A DNA stretch of 49,806 nucleotides from Hypsibius dujardini (lineage: Eukaryota > Tardigrada > Eutardigrada > Parachela > Hypsibiidae), in contig LRSR01007099.1 of the NCBI GenBank assembly GCA_001579985.1, forward strand, positions 1-49,806. The letters are read 5' to 3'. Below the pieces are notes generated by a model. It ran no database searches. It saw nothing but the letters and a program-made list of their open reading frames with translations, and was not told the origin of the DNA. Within the stretch, counting starts at the first letter, position 1. Each line of letters starts with the position of its first letter. The translations under genes were made by a program, and so were the position numbers. Below are positions 1 to 9,227 of this stretch, piece by piece.

Positions 1-1424
1 TTGGCTAAAAAGTCCCCCTAATATTGAGGGGTCATCTCAAATCTCTTCGGATTTGATCTTTTTAATCGTCGACATTTTGGAAAATAAAGATGCATTTTGT
101 CTATTAATAGACGCTATTTTAGGCCCTGTGAGAATGAACTTGGAAATATTGAGCGGCAAATCACATCAACAAATACAAACATCCCATCAGATAAAAGTTA
201 CTTCCGTACCTTCATTTTCCTAAGAATCGAAGAAAGTGATTGTTTGGTTGAATATACAAAGGGAGAAGCAATGATCCGAGATGGTTTTCTAATCTAAAAT
301 TGTTTATTTGAAGATGAAAAAATTCTCATTGAAGGTCTTTGCATGCTCCAATTGATTTTTGGAAAAGAAATGAAGGAGATGAAATGAAGGGTGAAGTGCG
401 CAGGTACTGTCTTTACCGTCTTAAAACGTCCAGATGATGTAGTCAACAGTCGACAGTCGGCATCTTGAATTAACGTTATCGGAATGCAAATCCTACAGTA
501 CGAGTACTCGTACCTCGTACCTCGTGCTACAGGCTCCATTAGGAACATTCACTCAACTTCGAGGGGTTACGGTAGAAACCGCGTGTACTGGTTTCGTTGT
601 TGATAATTAACAAAAGTGTGCTGGATCGAGTTCAGGTCGTGTTGCGAATCAAAAGATTAAGGAAGCTTTTGATGGAGAGTTTCTGGGTTCCCCTAATGAA
701 AAAATTCATTTTTTACTATTGTCAGTTGATTAGAGAACGCTAAATCGACCCACTATGCAAGCAAAAGTAGTGCATACGTAGAAATAAGAGCTTGCTTCTT
801 TTGGTCAAAGCCGGAAGCGAACGGGAAAGTCGCCAAATCAAGTGACTCCAAAATGTATATGGGACAGCTAACTGGTTGAGGGGCAAATGTTTTTTCTTCT
901 TAAACCAATGATTCCGTCAAGAAGCGAAGACAAATAGTTTAGTGGAGTCTTTGATATGTAAACAAGATGTAAGCAAATTTTTTTCAACTATGATCGAGAA
1001 ATATATATCCTTGAAGAGAACGGCCAGATTGTGACCGAAATGGGCCAGCTAAAAATTGTAACTTTATAAAGCAAGCGCTGAGGCTATTAAATGTTTTTGA
1101 AACTTAAATTTGTATGAAAGTCAACTCACCTAGTCACATGCGTTTGAAAGAAATTAAGGCTTTGCAACGGTAAAATTTTGAGACAAAATTCAAATTTGAG
1201 TAAATTTTCATGATGGACCCTGTTCATGGTGGACCAAATCGCATTTTGATGAACCTTTGCTAGATTACTCTAGTAATATCGGGTAGACTGTCAATCCTTC
1301 ATACCACTCTAATGAATAAATACAAACAGCATTCCCAGAATGCACTCTTTTCAATTTAAGAAATTAAACTGAAAGTCAAAATAAGACGACGGAGAAAAAT
1401 GGTCATGACTATTTAATAAAATGT
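1..1424. other. intergenic, no gene seen
   Basis: No exon with homology or convincing coding character is visible in this AT-rich stretch. The short open frames here are not supported by recognisable protein motifs or by plausible splice partners. The piggyBac-like element starts directly after it. Confidence 0.5.
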
Positions 1425-2004
1425 TTAACCCTCTGGTTGCCGGGTGTTTTAGGTATACGGGTAGTGCTGGGTCAGCTAAAGTTGGCTTAAAAAGGGAAAG
1501 TACCTAACTTGTATGGTTAACATGAGGAGGGTTCATTTGGCACTTTCCCTGCTCGGTTAGTGCCGTACCGTCAGACGGCGCTGTTGCGCCTCCACACAAC
1601 AACCTGACAACAGCTGACATTTTGCCAATAGGGAATCAAAACATCTCCCTAGTGAGTTCAATTTTTTCATTCCGCTCTCGATTGCTTGTTTATTTCATTT
1701 TCAACTGGATTTCATCGGTATGGTCGTTGGCTAGGACCATTTTTAATTTCGAAGCCCGGAATTTTTTTTTCAGCACGCACCGCAAGTTAGTATACATGCC
1801 ATTTAAATTTAAGCCAAGTTTGGCTTAATGAGTTCTCACCACTTCCGAAAGTTTTTTTCAAAAGTTGTTTTTACTTTATATTTTACGGTTCTGTTAGAGG
1901 ATCAAAACAAAAAACCGTATCAAAAAAGTGCAAATGCTCGATGAGCAAATGGAGTTTCAAGGAAGATTAAACCAGTGTAAGCTGACCGGCACTCAGAGGG
2001 TTAA
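1425..2004. mobile_element. piggyBac-like non-autonomous transposon, copy 1
   Basis: A 572-bp element (1429-2000) is flanked on both sides by TTAA (1425-1428 and 2001-2004), the target-site duplication diagnostic of piggyBac transposons. Its ends form imperfect terminal inverted repeats: CCCTCTGGTTGCCGG on the left and CCGGCACTCAGAGGG on the right. A near-identical copy lies at 42719-43296. Neither copy encodes a transposase, so both look like MITEs mobilised in trans. A 68-codon open frame at 1622-1828 is open in both copies but has no recognisable domain, and I do not call it a gene. Confidence 0.85.
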
Positions 2005-2024
2005 GACGGTGCCCATCTAGAAAT

Positions 2025-2205
2025 CAATATTTAAACGATTGACATCAGCGAAATAGTTTTTGGACATCAAATGGCGGAGCTTTGTGTACTGTTTTTCAAA
2101 AAGACTGCCATTTTAAAAGCCGCTTAAACAGTTGCCCCATAGCCTCGCCCCGTGATATTTAGCTAATTCCACCAGATTTCAATTTGACATTCGGATGAGG
2201 TAATG
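2025..2205. repeat. short foldback repeat of the GGCGGAGCT family
   Basis: This carries the family core, CATCAGCGAAATA followed by a T-rich run and then GGCGGAGCT. It is followed about 60 bp later by a degenerate inverted partner (GCCTCGCCCCGTGATATTT, then a stretch complementary to the outer part). It is a degraded small member of the family described at 44383-45122. Confidence 0.5.
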
Positions 2206-2743
2206 TCAAAAAGAAGTTTATTTCGTTGTATATACACCGAGTTGCGCAGTGCGGTAATTGCTGTGCTGATCAGCGTTAGGTCAGAACAAGAGATGACTAA
2301 AGAAGTAGGCAGGACTCTTCAAACGGTTAGCGTTTGAGTAAACGGGAGTACGAATCCCACGTTTGGCCGTCTCTAATTATTTTGGGATGTATACTTCCAT
2401 ACTTCATCTCCAATACTGTACATCTAGTTACTGCATTGTGTGCCGACCAGAAAGCAAAGTGGAACGTCGTCGTCGTCCTATGCACAATCGATCCATAACC
2501 AGAGCCAGCCTTCCGTGTCGGTCGAGACGGAGTCAGCCAAGCCCGTACCACAAACATACCTCACCCTGTCTTCCCCGAGAGGTATATTTATGTAAAGTGG
2601 CCGCCCCTCTTCAAGACCGGTGAATATAAACAGCGGAACAGACGTTAAAAAAACCTTTTAAAGATGACAAGCAAGAACTCCCCGCGACCTCTTTACTGGG
2701 TGCAAGACTTGTTGGTGACCTTTCATCCCACGGTTCGTTCATC
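2206..2743. other. intergenic, no gene seen
   Basis: Upstream flank of the neurotrophin-like gene. A 7-bp stem with a 5-nt loop near 2318-2336 followed by a TACGAATCCCAC stretch looks superficially like part of a tRNA, but no acceptor stem can be formed. Nothing else is recognisable. Confidence 0.4.
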
Positions 2744-3340
2744 ATGAGGCGTTGCTTCATCAAGGCCGTTTGGTGGGCCATGCTGTGCCTATGTCACTAC
2801 TCATCCTCATCCGTCATGCCATCAACTACACCGAGCCAATTCGCCGTCGGAGAGGTCGTTAAACTTCCGGTCAGCAATCATGGTACCCATAGTCATCCTC
2901 ATCCTCATCCTCATCCCTCTCGAACAACAGTTCGTTACCCCGTCACTCCGGTTTGTCGGAGCGTCGACCAGTGGTCGACCCCGTCGAACCCCACGCAGGA
3001 CGTCTTCGGGAACTTGGTGAGGGTGCTGCCGGACTTCCGACAGAACAACGCCACCGTCAGTCAGCTCATCCACGAACGGTTCTGTAGCGAGGAGCCGCCG
3101 CCGGCGAAGCTTCTGCCGTTAATCCCCGGATCGACGACCTTCCAAGGGTCCCTCAAGTGTCAGGGACTCGGCGAGCCGCACACCTCCGGACGCTGTCGGA
3201 CCCGGCATGCCTTTGTCTATGCCTATGTGCGGAACTCCCGCGGGGAGGACGGTTGGCACGTCGTAAGGGTCCGCGGAGGCTGCGAGTGCGAGTTGTTCGC
3301 GTCCGTGGCTGAAGAGATCGTCCACAGAGCCGGGCGTTGA
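2744..3340 (+). CDS. neurotrophin-like cystine-knot growth factor
   Basis: A single-exon secreted protein of 198 aa. Residues 1-27 form a signal peptide-like hydrophobic start. A short His/Pro-rich segment follows (HSHPHPHPHP near residue 50), then a C-terminal cystine-knot domain. The six cysteines match nerve growth factor. The spacing from the first (in VCRSV) to the second (in ERFC) is 43 residues, as between NGF Cys15 and Cys58. The third to the fourth is 12 residues, as between Cys68 and Cys80, and the end is CEC where NGF has CVC. RTRHAFVYAYVR and WHVVRVRGGCEC align with NGF THTFVKAL and WRFIRIDTACVC. The family acts as a dimeric ligand for Trk/p75 receptors. Oddities are a very short propeptide and a longer loop between Cys2 and Cys3. 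Spaetzle, another cystine-knot family, is the main alternative. Additional 5' exons are possible. An AATAAA lies at 3430-3435. Confidence 0.8.
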   Translation: MRRCFIKAVWWAMLCLCHYSSSSVMPSTTPSQFAVGEVVKLPVSNHGTHSHPHPHPHPSRTTVRYPVTPVCRSVDQWSTPSNPTQDVFGNLVRVLPDFRQNNATVSQLIHERFCSEEPPPAKLLPLIPGSTTFQGSLKCQGLGEPHTSGRCRTRHAFVYAYVRNSRGEDGWHVVRVRGGCECELFASVAEEIVHRAGR

Positions 3341-4124
3341 TACGGTCGTTCCGGCACTAGGTGATTTGACTCAACCTCGCGATTTTACCTTTTAAGAATA
3401 TGGTTTATGGATTCTTTATAAATCCATAAAATAAATACCTTGAATATGTAGTATAAAAGTTAGTCATTTTGTCGTTTTATGTATATATACAATGTTTGGA
3501 TGATGTGTTTTTCCCAGCAAAAGACGTCCTGAAAAATTACATAGTATCACTGTGACCCTTATACATGATACTTTTTTGCTACTACTATCGGGAGATATCC
3601 TCCTTCTCCTCCCCCGTCCCGGGTCAGCAGCGCAAGAAAGTGATACTGTTTTTGTAGTTTCGAATATTTATGAATAAATATACTCTCGAGTGTAGTAAGT
3701 AAGATACAAAATGTCATTTTTTTATTGTAAATAAATTGTATTTTTCATTCAGGAGAATACTTATCGTCATTTAAAAACACAATTGTATTTATTTAAAGCG
3801 TTAAAATTTATTTACCGACTTCAGTAAATATTTTTCAAAAAATATATTCAGTGGTAAAGCGGCGGCTTGTAGGATACTGTAATAAGAGGCAACCCAAACG
3901 CCTACGCTAATGTCTTTCGACTAGCGAATTGGGTAATGGGATCAGGAAATGAAGAAATGAGAGTCAGCATAGTTACATTATATGTAATTTGTTACGGAAA
4001 TTAGAGACTACCTTAATTGGCAATAATTGTGCGGTCAATGATAATTCCTGTATACTGTATAGGTGTACTTGTACTATACTCGGCATATATACTGAAATAA
4101 ACTTCCTGGTATTGTTCTATCTTA

Positions 4125-4685
4125 AATTCAATTTGGCATCGATTGGCATCAGCTAATGTTGTTTAAATATATTTAAATTGTTATTTAATATACTCAAAAA
4201 GGGTGTTTTTTCTTTAAATAAAATATATTTTTAATTTTATTTAATATCAGAAATAATTTTTATTTTATTTATAATTTTATTTTAAAAAAAAATTGCATTT
4301 TATTTTATTTATATTCAAATTTGTACTATCGTAAAACTGGCTGTTTAAATAACAGGCGTTATTTAAATAAAACTTTCAATTTTGTTTAAATTATATTTTG
4401 ATTTAAATTCGGCTGTTTTATTTAAATATATTTAAACGTTATTTTATTTATTGTAATAGCAAGATTTTATTTTATTTATATTTTATTTAAATTCAAAAGT
4501 CTTATTTGAACAACACTAGCATCAGCGAAATATTTTTGGGAAACCAAGGGGCGGAGCTATTCTCACTTTTCGAAAAGGACCGGGGTTGCAAGACTAGATT
4601 TCGCAGGTCCTCCGCACCTGGTTTCCGAAACGTAGTTCACTGATGCCAATTGATTTCCAATTGAATTGCGGGCGGGTAAGGGTTA
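4125..4685. repeat. foldback repeat (GGCGGAGCT family) interrupted by a hAT-like insertion
   Basis: The left part ends GATTGGCATCAGC at 4153 and resumes as GCATCAGCGAAATATTTTTGG at 4519. A GGCGGAGCTA core follows, and then the inverted partner CTGATGCCAATTGATTTCCAA near 4642-4662. Removing 4154-4518 and one copy of the 8-bp duplication gives an uninterrupted family member. Confidence 0.7.
4154..4518. mobile_element. hAT-like AT-rich MITE with 8-bp target duplication
   Basis: A 365-bp, extremely AT-rich element made largely of TTTAAATA and TTTTATTTA motifs. Its ends are inverted: TAATGTTGTTTAAATA on the left and TTTGAACAACACTA on the right. It is flanked by a perfect 8-bp direct repeat, GCATCAGC, at 4146-4153 and 4519-4526. 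The 8-bp duplication is characteristic of hAT transposons. It has no coding capacity. It inserted into a conserved part of a foldback repeat, so the empty site can be read from the other family members. Confidence 0.8.
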
Positions 4686-6156
4686 AGAAAGAATAATTCA
4701 ATGCAATACATGCAACGTGACTATACAGGATGAGGAGAGCGGCAAGACTTAAACGCTCAATAACACGAAATAACGCTCTTTAGAGAAGAAAATGTTAGTC
4801 TATGGCAGAAGCCACATTTTACTTTGCAAAAATGTGGTTCGGTAATCGGTATTTTACATTTTTTTGGTACTCATTCTTTGCTGCATTTTAAGTTCAATTT
4901 CTTAATTAATCAGCTGAATAATTAAAAGTATTCACAAGACTGTTATGCAACTCCGTTTTACGGCAGTTATGAAGAAACTAACCAGCTAGGCGAGTCAAAA
5001 TGTATTTTTCTAATTCATTCTGAAATTTTAGTTTTTTCCCTGTTTTCCACTTTAGTTTTTCGATTTTTACTATTTTCCTCATTTTGGAGTTTTTAGTTTT
5101 CCGTACTTTCAATCTTCGTTAAATTGGATTTTCGTAGTTTTTCCGTTTTCGTTTTTTCGTTGTTGTTTCTTTCGTAGTTTTCGTGTCGGCCCAAATCCTA
5201 TAAATGTATATATAAGATGTACATTGGTGAACTCGCATGCGGGAATCTTTACGCTCAGTTCTTGTATGTTGTAACCTATGACTACGTAACACACCTTTTT
5301 TTAACTTCCAACAACAAACCTAACACGTGCCACAATTTGTGTTCCCCACAGTGGACTGTTTGATTATCTGTATAGCCGGACCTGCATTTAAAATCTTTGG
5401 AAAAATTGTATTCTGTAAATATTTTGCGGCGTACCTTCACAATCATGCCAGATTCTGCCTCGTTCAGATGCAACGTGAATTTTTAGGGGACGACATCGGG
5501 GCCCCCACAATCCGGTACTTAGCAGGAAAGTAGGCTGAGGCCGAACGTATTTAAGCCTGAAGGCTCACAAGAATTTTTATATTAATTAACCGTGTTGGTT
5601 GGTATGTGTATATCTGTGTGGGAAACGTGACTGGGCGGAAACCCTAGATCCTCCAAACGCAATTATATATACTGAGAGAAATCTAAGGGGCAAGGGGTCA
5701 ACGCCATAACTCCTCTCCCCCCGGGGTGAGTTTGGGCCGAACTTACGCCTATACTCTTGTAAAAAAGACGGGGTGAAATTGTGTGTGCTTGATTTGAAAG
5801 TCGTCCACTTTGTGTGGGAGTTCGTTTATCTCGCTTACCGGTCCAGGCCTTCCTGTTTGATCATCATTTTCGTGCTAAAACTGGAGGCAGAAATTGCGGA
5901 CGAACGACGCTTATCTTTGCTGCCGAACGAACGATTGAGGAGGAGAGAATTGCGTCAGTTCATCTCTCTTGTCAGTTGTAGGGTGATTTTTCCCGGGGTG
6001 GGATAATTCGTCGGGTTCTAGACAAGTCGTGCGTCCCCTGCAAACTGAAGACGACACGGAGCGTAATAATGAAGCTACTTATACAGCTACGTATACCAAT
6101 GAGTATGTAACTAAGATGATGAAATTAATTGACCGATTCAAGGATATTCGCACGAC

Positions 6157-6410
6157 TAGTGTTGTGTAAATAACGTGGTGGAATTAAAAAAATTTAATAA
6201 AAAGTGTTTATTTTAAAACAACATTTACGATAACGATTTTAAATAAAATATTATAAAATTTGAAACAAATTTTTTGATTTTAAATAAACGTATTTTTTAA
6301 TATGTCGATTGGTATTTTTGTAGCTTTAAATAAAGACATACTTTATTTAAAATGAGTAGCCACTTTTTAAGCCATTTAAAATACATCTAAAATATATATG
6401 AACAACACTA
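6157..6410. mobile_element. second AT-rich MITE with hAT-like ends
   Basis: A 254-bp element with the same style of sequence as 4154-4518. It starts TAGTGTTGTGTAAATAACG and ends ATGAACAACACTA, and its interior is rich in TTTAAATAAA. No clear 8-bp flanking duplication is left, so this is an older or truncated copy. Confidence 0.55.
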
Positions 6411-7454
6411 CACCCGCGGACTACCTTTCAAAGCGATAAATAGGCAAAATTTGGGCGCGCAGTAGAGTGGCTTGATTGTTTGATTGGTATAGATATGGTG
6501 TTACGTCTACGCGTAATTGTGGTTGTATGTGTAGTGGTTGATGGAATTGCACTCATCGGACACGACCAGAGACTTATCAAACTACAGTTCGAACAGGAGA
6601 AAGCTCCAGAAAAGATGGGAAAACTAAGAACTTTCATACTGATACGGACCATCACGATTACTATTGTTACTCTACTGTACTATACTGTACTGTTCCATAC
6701 TGTATTGTTCTCTGAAACGTAGCAGCAGCAGCGACCCTATATAGTCGTACAAAACAGGAAACCAAAGTATATATGTAGTACATATAAATAGGAAGAGAAC
6801 CAGACTGACCAGTGGCGGTTCAGCCACGAACAACCAATAGGAACAACAGAAAATCCATACACATGAATACAAAATAGTTAACTAGACTGAATTAGGGCGT
6901 ATCTTGACTATAGCAGTCGTATTGTAGATTATACTGCGCCGGTAGCGTGGAAGAGCATCTCCACTTCCGGTGGTCAGTGCAAGCTATTTAGGGCAGATAA
7001 AGTGAAGGCAGATGTGTGTGTGTGTGCGACGGCAGTGCCCGCAACAATGTTATACCATATCTACGTAGATACAGTATACTGTATATAACTGACATTTGAG
7101 TGTGCACTGTGCACTAGTAGATGATTACGCAATTTTAATTTCGCAACCGGTCATCTCACACACTACATTCCAAATTATTTGGGTGGCCATGTATGTTGTC
7201 AATGACCCCAGTTGTTTTGGATTGTGAAAAACAAAATTTCAGAAAGTTCTGGACACAAGCGCAGAGGTCGTCCAAGTTTTAGCAAGGTGGCGCTATAAGG
7301 CGACATCTGACACTTCTGAAACTTTTCTAATTTTTTTCCTCTGAGAATAAAACCAATCGAGCAAAAACCAAAAAAAAAAAGAAAAATCGTGAAAATCCTC
7401 TCCGTAGGCGCAGATTTTTTTGCAGGTTTTTCCAACAGAACATATAAAGCCAGT

Positions 7455-7751
7455 TTAGTTCAAGCAGAGTTTCTGACCGAGCCGAAGGTGGCGGCAGTCG
7501 ATGCCGCGGTTGAGGCCTTCCAGAGTGCTCTGTGCGAGGAAGTACGTCTCCGCGACTTCGTGGCATGAATCGCCGGGACGGACGTTGTGGGTCAGCGTGC
7601 AGGACAACGAGGAGGAGGAGGCCGGCTGGCGGTCACGGGACGGCGAGTGCCGATCGCGGTCGCTGGCTCGGTTACCGAGGATACCAGGTGTCAGGCACAG
7701 ACAGACCATGACGAGGACTCCCAGGCACAGGGTCGAAGATGCGGAAAACAT
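7455..7751 (-). CDS. small secreted LysM-domain protein
   Basis: A 98-aa, intronless protein read on the minus strand. Residues 1-26 are a signal peptide (LGVLVMVCLCLTPGILG). A Ser/Arg-rich linker follows to about residue 48. A single LysM domain fills the C-terminus: it contains HNVRPGDSC, then a helix, then LEGLN, CRHLRLG and a terminal LCLN. LysM domains bind N-acetylglucosamine polymers (chitin, peptidoglycan). The four domain cysteines and the CxL...GDSC...LN...DC..L..G..LCL pattern match the secreted cysteine-containing LysM type that is best known from fungi and also occurs in animals. With chitin-binding and chitinase-like neighbours, a role in chitin binding or defence is plausible but inferred. 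Start chosen at the only Met before the signal sequence. Confidence 0.8.
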   Translation of the reverse strand: MFSASSTLCLGVLVMVCLCLTPGILGNRASDRDRHSPSRDRQPASSSSLSCTLTHNVRPGDSCHEVAETYFLAQSTLEGLNRGIDCRHLRLGQKLCLN

Positions 7752-9227
7752 TTTTGCGAAGGGGGGAAATTAATAAATTAATAAATTAATCTCAGACGGA
7801 ATAACTTTAAGGGTTATTCTTATTTTTGTATGAATAAAGGTCTTACGGCTGAAGACGGAACGACTGTCTGGATGAAGATGATTTGTGTCGCACAACGTTT
7901 TCAAACTCAATTTGTAGGACCGATTTCGTAATGCTCGTTGTTAGCGATCGCGAGAGATTTCCCTGCGTTTGGCCCTCTTTCGTGATGGCTATCATGAAAT
8001 GTCTGATTTTTGTGCGGGATAAGCGAGTCTGTTTTTGTTTACCGTAATCGAGTCTCTCTTTCGAAATGCTTTTGGCGCCATTTAGTGATGGAATAAAAAA
8101 CTTAATGACAGTTTGTTAAAGAGAAAATAAGCCAGAAATTAATTAGCAGTCTTTAGTTGTGTTCTTCAGTTCGAAATAACTTCAGCATGACCAATTAAGC
8201 ATTACGTACGGAATGTTTGAGATATCCTGAGCAAATTATTGGTTTATCCGTTCAGGAGCGCGGGTAGTATGAAGCCCTCTTTTTTGGCCTCTAATAGTTT
8301 TTCCTAGACGCGTGTACAATACGAGTAGACCACACTAGCAATGCCAGCATAGTGGAACACAGATGGCAATCTGTTTTTGGTCTGGTGTTAAGTCGTATGT
8401 CATAATAAGGCGCACTACGCAGAATCGGAGAAAGAAAACTGCAATAGGAAACAAGAAAGCCAATCGGGAGACCCTTTTCTATTTAGCGTAAAGTTTACTC
8501 ACATAACTGCTAAATATGCCATTTTAAATTAAAAATTACTTGCCCAGCAAAATCACTTGATCAGTAAAATCTAAGTGAATCAACCAAGCATCATTAACAA
8601 TAACTGTAATATTTTTGAATTGAAAATAGAGCAGAACCATTACAAATCAATATATGAGATAAAATTGTGCCTTGTTCGACTATTTAAAAAGCATTTTAGA
8701 CATGCAAAACTGTTAAATGCACAAGGAGATCCATGCACTCTAGGATACGAATCTCGTTAGTTTTATCAATTTTGCCAAGTACTCCATGGTGAGTTGCTAA
8801 TATTACCGCTAAGATTCGACATACATTTTCATATCTTCAATTTTTAAAAAAATCCGAAATTGGACACAGGTAGTAGCGTAACAAAATGCCTGCCATTCAT
8901 AACACGAGTTAGGAAGGAGCATCTTTTCCGGTTGATCGACCCCACCCTACTCTTCAAAAACGGTATCTCCTTATCATTATATAAAACGCTGCAGTTGAAT
9001 ACAAAAACCAGATTAGGCTTGGCAATTAATCAGATCGTTAATTATTGCTTAAAAATCATCGAATCTTGTCGCCCCGAGGTCTCTTGAAGGACTGGTAATA
9101 TTTTCGTCCATTCCGGGAAGGCCGACCTGTCGTTGCAGACAGTACGCATACCTTCTTGTCTGCGTTATTTTTTGTGAATGTAAAATCAATCGTATTTCTT
9201 ATTTATTGAGAATACCAGCATCCGAAA
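7752..9227. other. intergenic between LysM gene and peroxidase A
   Basis: The LysM gene (-) and peroxidase A (+) are divergently transcribed, so this 1.5 kb must hold both promoters. No exon or repeat family is recognisable. Open frames at 8575-8760 and 8860-9087 have no recognisable motif. Confidence 0.45.

Larger units (their letters stand above)
3341..7454. other. gene-poor intergenic region
   Basis: About 4.1 kb between the neurotrophin-like and LysM genes. It holds a foldback repeat split by a hAT-like element (4125-4685), a second AT-rich element with similar ends (6157-6410), and T-rich low-complexity DNA near 5030-5180. Several short open frames exist (for example 5773-6006 and 6480-6722), but none has a recognisable motif, and I do not call them genes. 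Confidence 0.5.

Noticed and set aside
1622-1828. 68-codon frame present in both piggyBac-like copies (also 42916-43122)
   Set aside because: It lies inside non-autonomous elements, has no recognisable domain and starts without context. Conservation is explained by the recent common origin of the copies.
2310-2372. tRNA-like stem-loop followed by a T-arm-like stretch
   Set aside because: One 7-bp hairpin is present, but no acceptor stem, no proper D-arm and no consistent T-stem can be folded.
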